Assembly (NCBI RefSeq): GCF_011765465.1
Contig: NZ_CP050265.1
Location: 2,137,501-2,201,500, forward strand
Origin: Erythrobacter sp.
GTDB taxonomy: Bacteria > Pseudomonadota > Alphaproteobacteria > Sphingomonadales > Sphingomonadaceae
Length of the DNA: 64,000 nt
Direction of reading: 5' to 3'
A program made the translations under genes and the position numbers. The notes beneath the pieces are model-generated. The model did no database searches, had not been told where the DNA came from, and worked only from the letters and a program-made list of their open reading frames with translations. This document shows, piece by piece, positions 46,116 to 55,154 of the stretch; positions within the stretch are counted from its first letter, which is position 1, and each line of letters begins with the position of its first letter.

Positions 46116-48710
46116 TCAGAACTTCGCGCGGAAGACCACGCCGTAGGTGCGCGGCTGCAGCGGGAAGGCCGAGCGCGAGTTCGCCGCGCCGCTTCCGCGC
46201 AGGGTGGTGTTGAAGGTCACGCCCCGCGTCACGTTGTCGGTGAGGTTGTTGACGAAGCCCTCGATCGCATAGGCCCCGTCGTTGAAGCGAAGCCCCGCGC
46301 GCAGGTTGATGAACTCGTTCCCGTCCTGCACGTCGGCGACGATCAGCGGCTGGTTGGCCGCGGCGGCCTGGACCTGCTGCTGGGTCGGGTTCGAGCCCGG
46401 CGGGAAGCTGGGCGGGACGATCGCCTGCGTCGAGGTGCGCTGGTCGCTTTCCAGCCGGATCTGGCCCGACAGGAAGAATTCCGCGCTGTCGCTGATCGGC
46501 TTCTCCCACAGCGCCCCGAACAGGCCGACGACCTGCGGCGCGTTGGTGAGATCGTAGCCGCACAGCGACACCACCTGCGGCGCCGTCTGGTCGCCCGCGC
46601 AATCCTCGGGATAGCTTGCCTCGAGCACGGTCGCCGCGATGTTGAAGGTCAGCTCGCGGTTCGGGCGGATGAGGCTTTCGATCTCGATCCCCTGCGTCTC
46701 CGCGATCGGCACGTTGAAGGTCTGGAACGCGGTGCCGGTGAATTCGAGCACCTGGAAGTTCGTGAATTCCTCGTAGAAGGCGGCGAGGTTGAACGTCACC
46801 GCGTTGTCGAGGAACCGCGTCTTCAGGCCGAATTCGATCGCATCGACCTCTTCCGACAGGAAGGTGGGGTCCGCCCCGTTCACCGCGGCGGTCGTGTCGA
46901 GGTTGATCCCGCCAGCCTTGTAGCCGTGGGTGAAGCTGCCGTAGACGTTCACCTCGGGGCTGAATTCATAGGCGGCGCGGATCGTGTAGATCAGCTCCTC
47001 GTCGCTGAAATCGGCCTGGAAGGTGCGCGGCAGGAACAGCGCGGGCAGGCCCGGCTGGGTCGCCTGCGGCAGGTCCGCGGGCGCGGTGAAGCCGAAGCAG
47101 CCGAGCTGCACGGCCGCGCCCTGCAGCGGCGCCGGAACGGCCCCGGCCCCGACCGAGCCGAGAATGGCCGGGCAGATCTGGTTGTCGACTGCGGTCTGGG
47201 TGAAACCGCCTTCCTTCTCCTCCCACGAATAGCGCGCGCCCAGCGTCAGCTCGAAGCCGTCGAACACCTCGAAGGTGTTGTGGGTGAAGAGCGAATAGCT
47301 CTGCGCGCTCTGCTGGAAGCGGTTGGTGTTATTGGTCCCCGCCGGGTTGACCCCGCCGCTCAGCGTCTGCAGCGGAGCGGCGCCGAACGCGCCGCCGGTC
47401 GGCACGAACAGCAGCGCGCCGACATTGGCGTCGTAGTCCTGCCCGAGGCTGAAGCTCACCGACTGGTCGATCTGCTCGTCCGAATAGAAGCCGCCGATGA
47501 TGTAGTTGAGCTTGCCCTCGAAAGCCTCGCCCTGCAGGCGCAGTTCCGCGGTGATCGTCTCGAGCTCGAGGTCGACGAGATCGACATTGAAGATGTCGGC
47601 CGCGGTGAAGTCGGAATCGTAGGTCTCGTTGGAATCGAACTTGCGGTAGGACCCGATGAAGATGAGGTCCGCGCTGTCGCCGACCGGCATTTCGACCTCA
47701 CCCATGATGCCCCAGTTGTCGATGTCGACGATCGGGGCGAAATTGGCCGAGGCGACCTGGTCGCTCAGCGCCTCGCGGAAAGTCCCGGCATCGAACGGGT
47801 TGGTGGCGACGGTCGGCTGGCCGTTGCCGCCGTTCGCGCCGAGCCCGACCGCGGCATAGGCGCCGCCCGTGACCAGCGGCGACTGGTAGAGCTCGATCGG
47901 GCTGCAGCAGCTCGAATTGCTCTTGGAATAGTCGCCGACGATGCGGCCGCGCACGCCGCCTTCGGTCTCGAAGCCCAGCTGCGCGCGGACCAGCCACTGG
48001 TCCTGGTCGTTGGAATCGTCGAACGGCGTGCCGGTCTCGTCCACGAGCGTCAGGAAGCCGTCGCGTTCGCGATAGGCGCCGGTCACGCGCAGCGCGAGCG
48101 AATCCTGCACGATCGGCACGTTGACCGCGCCCTGCAGGCTGACCTCGTCGTAATTGCCGTAGCCCGCATTCACGAAGCCGCCGAACTCGTAAAGGTCGGG
48201 ACGCTTGGTTGTGATGTTGAGCGCACCCGCCGAGGTGTTGCGGCCGAAGGTCGTGCCCTGCGGCCCGCGCAGCACCTCCACCCGTTCGAGGTCGACCAGT
48301 TCGGCCAGCGCCACGCCCGGGCGCGACTGGTAAGTGCCGTCGATGAAGATGCCGACCGCGCTTTCGAAGCCGATATTGTTCGAGGTCGTGCCGATGCCGC
48401 GGATACGCAGCACGACCGATCCCGATGCGACCTGCGCGTTGGAAACGGTAAGGCTGGGGGCGACCGCGACGACTTCCTGGATGTTGTCGACGCCCTGGTT
48501 GTCGAGCTGCTGCGGCGAAACCGCGGTCACGGCGAGCGGAATGTCCTGCACGTCCTGCGCGCGGCGGGTGGCGGTCACGATGATGACGCCGTCATCCGCC
48601 TCGGGCGTTTCGGGCATCTCGGGCATTTCGGCGTCCTGCGCAAAGGCGGGTACGGCGAACGCACTGCTGGCCATGAGACCGGCAGCAAAAGCTGCAAGCT
48701 TACGTGTCAT
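46116..48710 (-). CDS. TonB-dependent outer membrane receptor
   Basis: 864 aa from ATG 48710 with SD GGAGAGGAAA. Signal peptide ends AFAVPAFAQ. Plug domain: VIIVTATRRAQDVQDIPLAVTAVSPQQL then VSVAPSLTV-type text, and GPQGTTFGRNTSAGALNI. The barrel ends with FRAKF, terminal Phe as usual. It imports a large or hydrophobic ligand using the TonB motor. Lies beside the beta-oxidation genes. Confidence 0.95.
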   Translation of the reverse strand: MTRKLAAFAAGLMASSAFAVPAFAQDAEMPEMPETPEADDGVIIVTATRRAQDVQDIPLAVTAVSPQQLDNQGVDNIQEVVAVAPSLTVSNAQVASGSVVLRIRGIGTTSNNIGFESAVGIFIDGTYQSRPGVALAELVDLERVEVLRGPQGTTFGRNTSAGALNITTKRPDLYEFGGFVNAGYGNYDEVSLQGAVNVPIVQDSLALRVTGAYRERDGFLTLVDETGTPFDDSNDQDQWLVRAQLGFETEGGVRGRIVGDYSKSNSSCCSPIELYQSPLVTGGAYAAVGLGANGGNGQPTVATNPFDAGTFREALSDQVASANFAPIVDIDNWGIMGEVEMPVGDSADLIFIGSYRKFDSNETYDSDFTAADIFNVDLVDLELETITAELRLQGEAFEGKLNYIIGGFYSDEQIDQSVSFSLGQDYDANVGALLFVPTGGAFGAAPLQTLSGGVNPAGTNNTNRFQQSAQSYSLFTHNTFEVFDGFELTLGARYSWEEKEGGFTQTAVDNQICPAILGSVGAGAVPAPLQGAAVQLGCFGFTAPADLPQATQPGLPALFLPRTFQADFSDEELIYTIRAAYEFSPEVNVYGSFTHGYKAGGINLDTTAAVNGADPTFLSEEVDAIEFGLKTRFLDNAVTFNLAAFYEEFTNFQVLEFTGTAFQTFNVPIAETQGIEIESLIRPNRELTFNIAATVLEASYPEDCAGDQTAPQVVSLCGYDLTNAPQVVGLFGALWEKPISDSAEFFLSGQIRLESDQRTSTQAIVPPSFPPGSNPTQQQVQAAAANQPLIVADVQDGNEFINLRAGLRFNDGAYAIEGFVNNLTDNVTRGVTFNTTLRGSGAANSRSAFPLQPRTYGVVFRAKF

Positions 48711-48944
48711 AGATTTCCTCTCCACAGATCCCAGCCGGGCCTTTTGACCTTTTCATCGGCTTTCGCGGAAGGGGAGACTATCAGCGCTTTTGCCGCTGCC
48801 AAGAGTCCGCGCGCGGCTTTTCGCGGAAACGGTGCAAAAATACAACAAATCGCGCTGCGGCGCAGCAATGCGTCGGCAAAGCCCGCAAAAGCCTAGGAAT
48901 CTTGCAACATGATCAAGTGTTGCATCGAGGACACTGCAAAAAGC

Positions 48945-50972
48945 CTAGAAGCCGTAGCGTAAACCCGCCCACAGCGTGCGCGGCACGCCGAGATCGATCG
49001 CTCCGCCCGCATTGCGGGTGACGATCTCCTCGTCGGTCAGGTTCTCTCCGCGCAGCACGAGGGAAAATGCGCGCCAGAGCGGAATCTGCGCGAATGCATC
49101 GAGAGTCGTGGCGGCAGGAAGCACGTCGCTTTCCTGGTCGTCCTCGAATTGCCGCGCCGTATGGCGCAGCGTCGCGGCGAGCCGCCAGCCCGCCGCGGGC
49201 TCCCACGCAAGCGTCGCGGAGGCCGCGAAATCGGGCGTCTGGGGCGGGCGGTTGCCGTCCAGCGGGAGCGACGGTCCCTCGCCCGCGATAACGGCATCGG
49301 TGTAGGCGAGGCTGGCGTTCAGGCTCACCTGCCCCAGCGCGAGCGCGAGATTGCCCTCGATCCCCTGCGCCTCGATCGCGGGCAGGTTGCGGCGCTGGCG
49401 CAAGTTCGCCTCCAGCGTGACATTGGCGATGGCGTTCTCGACCCGGTTGTCGAACGCGGTGAGCGAGACTTGCAACGCCTCGCCCGCCTGCCAGTCGAGG
49501 CCGACCTCGAAGCCTTCGAGCCGCTCGTTCTCCAGCGCGGCATTGGCCTGCGTCACCACGGGGAAGACGACGAAGGGGCGGTAAAGCTCGTTCAAGGTGG
49601 GCAGGCGCAGCCCGGTATAGGCCGCCGCGCGCAGGCGCAGGCTATCCGATGCCGCATAGGCCGCGCCCGCGCGCCAGCTCAGCGTCCAGTCGGAGCGGTC
49701 CGGGGCGCGCGTTTCCTCGACCACCGCGCCCGAGGCATCGACCGCGCGGAAGAAACCGTCCGAAATCACCGTCCGGTCGGCGCGCAGGCCGCCGGTCAGC
49801 AGCAGGGGGCCGAGGCTCCAGTCGTCCTCGACGAACAGGCCGAGATTGGAATTGACCCCGCCCGCGCGCCGCCGCTCGCGCAGCGCGCCGGTGAAGGCGC
49901 TGTAGGCTTCCTCCTGCAATTCCCCGTCGGCGCGGCGGTAATCCACCCCGAGCCGCAGGGTGTGGTCCTCGCCCACGGGCGGGCGCAGCTCGAACTTGCC
50001 GCCGAGCCCGGTCGAAGGCGTGTTCCTCTGGTCGAGCACGCGGGTGAAGCGGCTGGAGGAAATGATGATATTGGAGAAATTGCGCGCCTGGACATAGGCG
50101 AGCGCATCGAAGGCCCACTCGCCCCGCCCGACCACGCGCAGGCTCGCATCCTGGCCCTCATTGGTCGAATCCGCGCCGTCGAAGCGCAGCGTGCGGCGGT
50201 CCTCGAAGACGTTGACGCGGGCCTGCAGCTCGATCCTGTCGCCCAGCGGCGCAACCCCGCGCAGGCCCGCCTGCCAGTTGTCGAAGGCGGCGCGCGCGCT
50301 GGCGGGAACGCGCTGGTCTTCGGGGGTCGTGAAAAAGCCCTTGCCCCGGTCCCAGCGCCCGCTCGCCACGGCGAAGCCCGCGCCGAGTTTGCGGGTCAGC
50401 ACCGCGCTCGCCTCGGTCTCCGCCCGGTCGTTGACAGCGCCGCTGGCGAGCAGCGGGTCGAGCGTCGCCGGCCCCGCGCTTTCGAGTTCGATCGTGCCCG
50501 CGAGCGCGCCCGCCCCGAACGGCCCCGCCCCGCCGCCGCGCGTCACGCGGATTTGCGCAAGCGTTTCGGGCTGGATCGCGTTGAAGGGGATGTAGCCGAA
50601 AAAGGGATCGGCGATCGGCACGCCGTCCAAGAGCACCAGCGCGCGGCTCGTCGCGTTGCCGCCCAATGCGCGCAAGGTCGCGCCCTGCGCGGTCGGATTG
50701 GCCGAGCGGCTGTCCGAACGGCGGAACTGCTGGAAGCCCGCGACATCGCGCAGCACGTCCTCGATCCGGCCCGAGGCGGTGGAGACGATCCGTTCGCGCT
50801 CGATTTCGGTGACGGCATAGGCGCCCTGCGACGGGGCCTCGTCCAGCCCCTCGCCGGTGACGATGATGCGTTCGGGGTCGGGGCGGGCGGCCTCCTGCTC
50901 CTGCGCGGCGAGCGGCGCGGCGAGCGCGAAGGCGAGGGCGGGAAGGGATACGGCAAGCGGGCTGGTTTTCAT
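48945..50972 (-). CDS. TonB-dependent receptor (CirA/BtuB-like)
   Basis: 675 aa from ATG 50972. Signal peptide LPALAFALAAPLAAQ. Plug: GAYAVTEIERERIVSTASGRI, and VLLDGVPIADPFFGYIPF; barrel end GLRYGF. A TonB box-like stretch is near the start. Substrate unknown; a vitamin or siderophore is typical for this form. Divergent from the Baeyer-Villiger monooxygenase gene. Confidence 0.9.
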   Translation of the reverse strand: MKTSPLAVSLPALAFALAAPLAAQEQEAARPDPERIIVTGEGLDEAPSQGAYAVTEIERERIVSTASGRIEDVLRDVAGFQQFRRSDSRSANPTAQGATLRALGGNATSRALVLLDGVPIADPFFGYIPFNAIQPETLAQIRVTRGGGAGPFGAGALAGTIELESAGPATLDPLLASGAVNDRAETEASAVLTRKLGAGFAVASGRWDRGKGFFTTPEDQRVPASARAAFDNWQAGLRGVAPLGDRIELQARVNVFEDRRTLRFDGADSTNEGQDASLRVVGRGEWAFDALAYVQARNFSNIIISSSRFTRVLDQRNTPSTGLGGKFELRPPVGEDHTLRLGVDYRRADGELQEEAYSAFTGALRERRRAGGVNSNLGLFVEDDWSLGPLLLTGGLRADRTVISDGFFRAVDASGAVVEETRAPDRSDWTLSWRAGAAYAASDSLRLRAAAYTGLRLPTLNELYRPFVVFPVVTQANAALENERLEGFEVGLDWQAGEALQVSLTAFDNRVENAIANVTLEANLRQRRNLPAIEAQGIEGNLALALGQVSLNASLAYTDAVIAGEGPSLPLDGNRPPQTPDFAASATLAWEPAAGWRLAATLRHTARQFEDDQESDVLPAATTLDAFAQIPLWRAFSLVLRGENLTDEEIVTRNAGGAIDLGVPRTLWAGLRYGF

Positions 50973-51101
50973 GGCGCGCCGCCTAGCGGCTCGCGTCACC
51001 CGCGTCACCCGACAATCAGTTTCGTTTTGCAATCAAGGACTCGCATTTGCCGCCCGCCTGTGGTTTTATCGCAGGCAAGAGAGAAGAGAGAGGATCACCC
51101 A

Positions 51102-52610
51102 ATGCCAGCCAGCCCCCCAGACGTAGACGTGCTGATCGTAGGCGCCGGCATTTCCGGCATCGGCATGGCCGCGCACATGGAAATGAAGGCGAAGCATCAC
51201 TCCTACGCCATCGTCGAGCGGCGCGAGAATCTCGGCGGGACGTGGGACCTGTTCCGCTATCCCGGCATCCGTTCGGACAGCGATATGCACACCCTCGGCT
51301 TCGATTTCGAACCGTGGAAGCACGAAAAGTCGATCGCCGATGCGCCCGCGATCCTCGATTACCTGAACAAGATCGTCGATGAACGCGGCATCCGCCAGCA
51401 CATCCGTTTCGGGCTCAAAGTGATCTCGGCCGATTTCCGCTCCGACGAGGCGCGCTGGCACGTCGAGATGGAGCGCGAGGACGGCAGCCGGGTGCAGATG
51501 ACCGCGAACTGGCTCTACCTCGGCGCGGGTTATTACGACTACGACGATCCCTATGACGCGGGCTTCGATTTTTCGGAATACGAAGGCGAGGTGGTCCACC
51601 CGCAGTTCTGGCCCGAGGATCTCGACTATGCGGGCAAGAAGGTGCTGGTGGTCGGATCGGGCGCGACCGCGGTCACGATCGTGCCCTCGATGGCGGACAC
51701 CGCGGCCAAGGTCACGATGCTCCAGCGCACGCCGACCTGGATGTTCGCGCGCCCCGCCAAGGACCGGATCGCGAACCTGTTGCGCAAGGTGCTTCCCGAG
51801 GAGATCGCCTACAAGATCACCCGGTTCAAGAACATCCATATGCAGGATCTCAGCTTCAAGACCGCGCGCGACAAGCCCGAAAAGGTCAGCGAGAACCTGC
51901 ACAAGCGGATCGAGAAGGCGCTGGGCGAGGACTACAATCCCGAGGACTTCACCCCGCCCTACAACCCGTGGGAACAGCGCGTCTGCCTCGTGCCCGACAA
52001 CGACCTGTTCAAGGCGATGAAGGCGGGCAAGGCCGAAATCGTCACCGGCCATATCGACCGCTTCGAGGCGAAGGGCGCGCGGCTCACCGACGGCACGCTG
52101 ATCGAGGCCGACATCATCATCACCGCCACCGGCCTGCGCCTCGCCGTCGCGGGCAAGATCGCGGTCAGCCACGACGGCGAACCCGTCCAGTTCAACGAGC
52201 GGTTCTATTACAAGGGCTGTATGTTCTCGAACCTGCCCAACCTCGCGGTGGTGTTCGGATACCTCAACGCAAGCTGGACCCTGCGCGCCGACATCAATTC
52301 GGATTACATCTGCCGCGTCCTCAACACGCAGCGCGAGAAGGGCGCGGAAATAGTCACTCCCGTCCTCACCCCCGAGGCCGAGGCGCAAATCGAGGAAGAC
52401 GACGTGTTCGACTTCTCGAGCGGCTACATCCAGCGCTCCAAGCACATCATGCCGCGGAACGCGGTGCGCTATCCCTGGCGGCTCAACCAGGATTACCTCG
52501 CCGACCGCAAGCAATTGAAGGAAAGCCCGGTCGAGGACGGCCTGCTCACCTTCACCCGCGCCGGTTCAAACGCGCGCAGCGCCGAAGAGCAGCTCGAAGC
52601 GGCGGAGTGA
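51102..52610 (+). CDS. FAD/NADPH-dependent Baeyer-Villiger-type monooxygenase
   Basis: 502 aa from ATG 51102. FAD-binding GAGISGIGMAAHM and VVERRENLGGTWDLFRYPG, NADPH-binding GSGATAVTIVPSM, and the Baeyer-Villiger fingerprint YEGEVVHPQFWP with Y at the first position, not F. It inserts oxygen beside a ketone carbonyl. The frame reaches back to 49149 but that part is antisense to the TonB gene. Next gene is coupled by GTGA overlap. Confidence 0.93.
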   Translation: MPASPPDVDVLIVGAGISGIGMAAHMEMKAKHHSYAIVERRENLGGTWDLFRYPGIRSDSDMHTLGFDFEPWKHEKSIADAPAILDYLNKIVDERGIRQHIRFGLKVISADFRSDEARWHVEMEREDGSRVQMTANWLYLGAGYYDYDDPYDAGFDFSEYEGEVVHPQFWPEDLDYAGKKVLVVGSGATAVTIVPSMADTAAKVTMLQRTPTWMFARPAKDRIANLLRKVLPEEIAYKITRFKNIHMQDLSFKTARDKPEKVSENLHKRIEKALGEDYNPEDFTPPYNPWEQRVCLVPDNDLFKAMKAGKAEIVTGHIDRFEAKGARLTDGTLIEADIIITATGLRLAVAGKIAVSHDGEPVQFNERFYYKGCMFSNLPNLAVVFGYLNASWTLRADINSDYICRVLNTQREKGAEIVTPVLTPEAEAQIEEDDVFDFSSGYIQRSKHIMPRNAVRYPWRLNQDYLADRKQLKESPVEDGLLTFTRAGSNARSAEEQLEAAE

Positions 52611-53035
52611 GCTCGGGATACAGGCCGTCGCTATGGCCGCGGGCAGCGCTGGCCGTGTTTCTGGTGCTGTTCACCGGGGCTATCGTCACGGGCATCATCC
52701 TCGCTGAGCCGCTCGATCGCTACCCATCGCCCCGCCTTGCGCTCGCAGACCTCGATGGCACCTATGTCTCCGCCGACTGCCCCTCCATCACGATCACGAA
52801 CGGCCTCATGCGCGGGGGTGGGTTCGCCGTGCAGGGCGAACTGGACTATGTGAAGGGCGAGAACCTGCTCGTCACCGAGGGCGCGCTGCGTTTCCGGGAA
52901 ACGCCCTCGGGGTGCTCGTTGGAGCGCGTATCGGGCGGCTGGTTCAACACCGTGAGCCGGATCGACGGTGCTCCGGCGGTCCAGATCCATACGAGCGGCT
53001 TTGCGGAGGACCGTTGGTTCGTCAAGTCGCGCTGA
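52607..53035 (+). CDS. Small membrane-anchored hypothetical protein
   Basis: 142 aa from a GTG that overlaps the preceding stop as GTGA. A hydrophobic segment (about 13-33) then a soluble region with two Cys (DCPSITIT, PSGCSLERV) which could form a disulfide outside the membrane. Family not recognised. Coupled to the monooxygenase. Confidence 0.7.
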   Translation: MSSGYRPSLWPRAALAVFLVLFTGAIVTGIILAEPLDRYPSPRLALADLDGTYVSADCPSITITNGLMRGGGFAVQGELDYVKGENLLVTEGALRFRETPSGCSLERVSGGWFNTVSRIDGAPAVQIHTSGFAEDRWFVKSR

Positions 53036-53097
53036 CGAGGCGGGTCGGGGCCATCAGACCCTTTTGCTCGGCCCGAAACTCGCCTAACCATCCCCCC

Positions 53098-53859
53098 ATG
53101 AACTCCCCCGAGAAGATCTGGACCGCAGGGCTCGTCGTCATCGGTGACGAAATCCTCTCCGGCCGCACCCACGACAAGAACATCGCCCAGGTCGCAAGCT
53201 GGCTTCAGGTGCAGGGCATCCGCCTTGCCGAGGTCCGCGTCGTGCCCGACGTGCAGGAGCGCATAGTCGAGGCGGTGAACGCGCTGCGCGAGGCCTACGA
53301 CTACCTCTTCACCACCGGCGGGATCGGGCCGACCCATGATGACATCACGGTCGATGCCGTGGCCGAGGCGCTGGGCGTACCGGTCATCATCCATCCCGAC
53401 GCGCGCGCGCTGCTCGAACGCTACTACGCCGACAAGGGCGGGCTCAACGAAGGGCGCCTGCGCATGGCGCGCGTTCCCGAAGGCTCCGACCTCATCCCCA
53501 ACCGGATGTCGGGCGCGCCCGGCATCCGCCGGGGGAACGTCATCCTGATGGCGGGCGTGCCCCATATCACCGCGGGAATGCTCGACGCGCTCACTGGTGA
53601 ACTCGAAGGCGGCGCGCCGCTTCTGTCCGAAACCATCGGCTGCTGGGTCGCCGAAAGCGAGATCGCGGGCCTCCTGCGCGAAGTCGAAAGCGCGCACGAG
53701 AATTGCCAGATCGGCTCCTACCCCTTCTTCCGCGAAGGGCGCGTGGGGGCCAATTTCGTGATCCGATCGACCGATGCGGAAGACCTCGCCTCCTGCGTCG
53801 ACACCCTGTGCGACGGGCTCGCCACCTCGGGCTACGATTTCACGCCGGGCGGAATCTGA
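53098..53859 (+). CDS. MoaB/CinA-N-type molybdopterin-binding domain protein
   Basis: 253 aa. Domain pattern VVIGDEILSGRTHDKNIA, then FTTGGIGPTHDDITVDAVAEAL, is that of the MoaB/MogA fold as used in the N-terminal part of CinA. A full CinA also has a C-terminal amidase domain; that is absent here. No SD is seen in front of the ATG. Possible function: nucleotide or pterin-related; not sure. Confidence 0.85.
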   Translation: MNSPEKIWTAGLVVIGDEILSGRTHDKNIAQVASWLQVQGIRLAEVRVVPDVQERIVEAVNALREAYDYLFTTGGIGPTHDDITVDAVAEALGVPVIIHPDARALLERYYADKGGLNEGRLRMARVPEGSDLIPNRMSGAPGIRRGNVILMAGVPHITAGMLDALTGELEGGAPLLSETIGCWVAESEIAGLLREVESAHENCQIGSYPFFREGRVGANFVIRSTDAEDLASCVDTLCDGLATSGYDFTPGGI

Positions 53860-54161
53860 CGGCGGACGGATTGACGCAGAGGATGGTGATGGCTACCACG
53901 CCCGCCATGCATCGGATCGTGACCAACCTCCACCGATATCGCAGCGCCCGCTGACGGCGCGCCTTCCCGCGCGCCTGCATGGCGTGCGATCAGCCTTCGA
54001 TCTGGTCCACGGCTTGCCTTTCCACCGGGAGGGTAAAGCCAGTAGTTCTGGCAATCGGACTGTAAATCCGATCCCCGCGAGGGGGAGTGGAGCGTAACCA
54101 CACCCTCCCACCATCTTTTCCAAACGCGCCCTTAACCTTCGCCGCGCTATCCCCCCGCGCG
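53860..54161. other. Region between the MoaB-type gene and the deacetylase
   Basis: 302 bp. It contains the tRNA-Tyr-like sequence at 54027-54113 and a weak promoter-like pair (TTGACG at 53871, 17 bp, TACCAC at 53894) that might serve it. No protein gene is seen. Confidence 0.5.
54027..54113 (+). tRNA. tRNA-Tyr-like gene (GTA anticodon) with atypical D and T loops
   Basis: 87 nt including encoded CCA. Acceptor arm GGGAGGG pairs perfectly with CCCTCCC, discriminator A. Anticodon arm TCGGA/TCCGA is a perfect 5-bp stem with loop CTGTAAA and anticodon GTA. A class II variable arm CCCC/GGGG is present. But the D loop lacks the GG pair and its stem is only three G-C pairs (GCC/GGC), and the T loop reads AGCGTAA on a GTGG/CCAC stem, not TTCxANx. 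So the usual D-T contact is missing. Could be a tRNA-like or a divergent tRNA-Tyr. The ACCA end favours a real tRNA-like transcript. Confidence 0.6.
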
Positions 54162-55142
54162 ATGACGCGCGTATACATCACCATCGACACCGAGTATTCC
54201 TCGGGGCTCATGACTGGACCCTGCCCGGCCGACCGGGCGGAGAACTACGCGCGCTCGATCGCCTGCCTCACGCCCGAAGGCCCGGCGGGCATCACCCACA
54301 AGCTCAAACTGTTCGAACAATACGGCGTGCGCGCGGTGTTCTTCGTCGATCCCATGCCCGCGCTGCAATGGGGCGTCGCGGCGATCGAGGACATCCTCGC
54401 GCCGATCCTCGAAGCCGGGCAGGACGTGCAATTGCACTGCCACACCGAATGGCTCGCGATTGCGGGCGCAGGCGCGGGACACCCGCTCGCACGCGTCGGG
54501 ACGGGCCGCAACATCATGGATTTCGCCTTCGAGGAGCAATGCGCGATCCTCGCCTGGGCGCGCGATACCCTGGTCGCCGCCGGAGCGCCGCCGCCCATCG
54601 CCTTTCGCGCGGGCAATTACGGCGCGAACGACGACACCTTGCGCGCGCTTCGCCAGATCGGCCTTGCCTACGACACCAGCCATTGCCCCGCCCTGCCCGG
54701 CGCAAGCGGCATTTCGCTCGGCCCCGAGGACCGCGACCCGGTCATGCACCACGGCGTGATCGAAGTGCCCGTCGGCAGCATCGGCACGCATAGCGGCGGC
54801 CAGCGCCATGCCCAGATCACCGCGCTGTCGCTGGACGAGATGACCAGCGCGATCCGCCACGCGCGCGGGTGCGGGCGTAGCTCCTTCACCCTCGTCACCC
54901 ACTCCTTCGAGCTGATCAATCGCCGCCGCCTCGCGGTGAACCACATCGTCCGGCGCCGCTTCAACGCCCTGTGCCGCGAACTTGCCGCGATGCGCGGGGT
55001 CGAGACCGCCACCTATGCGGACAATCCGCCCGACATCGCCCCGCACGCCGCGCCGAGCGAGCCGCTGCCGGCCGACCCGCTGCGCACGGGGCTGCGCGTC
55101 GCCGAGCAATTCGTCTCGAACACGCTTTACGGCGCGCTCTGA
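54162..55142 (+). CDS. Polysaccharide deacetylase-like (WalW-type) protein
   Basis: 326 aa from ATG 54162. The start is MTRVYITIDTEYS, with the conserved D in IDTE, then AVFFVDPMPAL, the HCHTEW box (the metal-binding His pair) and FRAGNYGANDDTL. This is the NodB/polysaccharide deacetylase fold in the WalW branch. Catalyses removal of acetyl from a sugar polymer or acts as a surface sugar factor. 12 bp from the next gene, so likely an operon. Confidence 0.87.
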   Translation: MTRVYITIDTEYSSGLMTGPCPADRAENYARSIACLTPEGPAGITHKLKLFEQYGVRAVFFVDPMPALQWGVAAIEDILAPILEAGQDVQLHCHTEWLAIAGAGAGHPLARVGTGRNIMDFAFEEQCAILAWARDTLVAAGAPPPIAFRAGNYGANDDTLRALRQIGLAYDTSHCPALPGASGISLGPEDRDPVMHHGVIEVPVGSIGTHSGGQRHAQITALSLDEMTSAIRHARGCGRSSFTLVTHSFELINRRRLAVNHIVRRRFNALCRELAAMRGVETATYADNPPDIAPHAAPSEPLPADPLRTGLRVAEQFVSNTLYGAL

Positions 55143-55154
55143 GGGGGCGCGAAG

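Noticed and set aside
49149-51101. Very long plus-strand frame running into the monooxygenase gene
   Set aside because: It is antisense to the TonB receptor; family-like sequence begins only at 51102.
54027-54113. Minus-strand reading of the tRNA-like as tRNA-Val (TAC)
   Set aside because: No CCA on that strand and valine tRNAs do not have a long variable arm; the plus reading fits Tyr.
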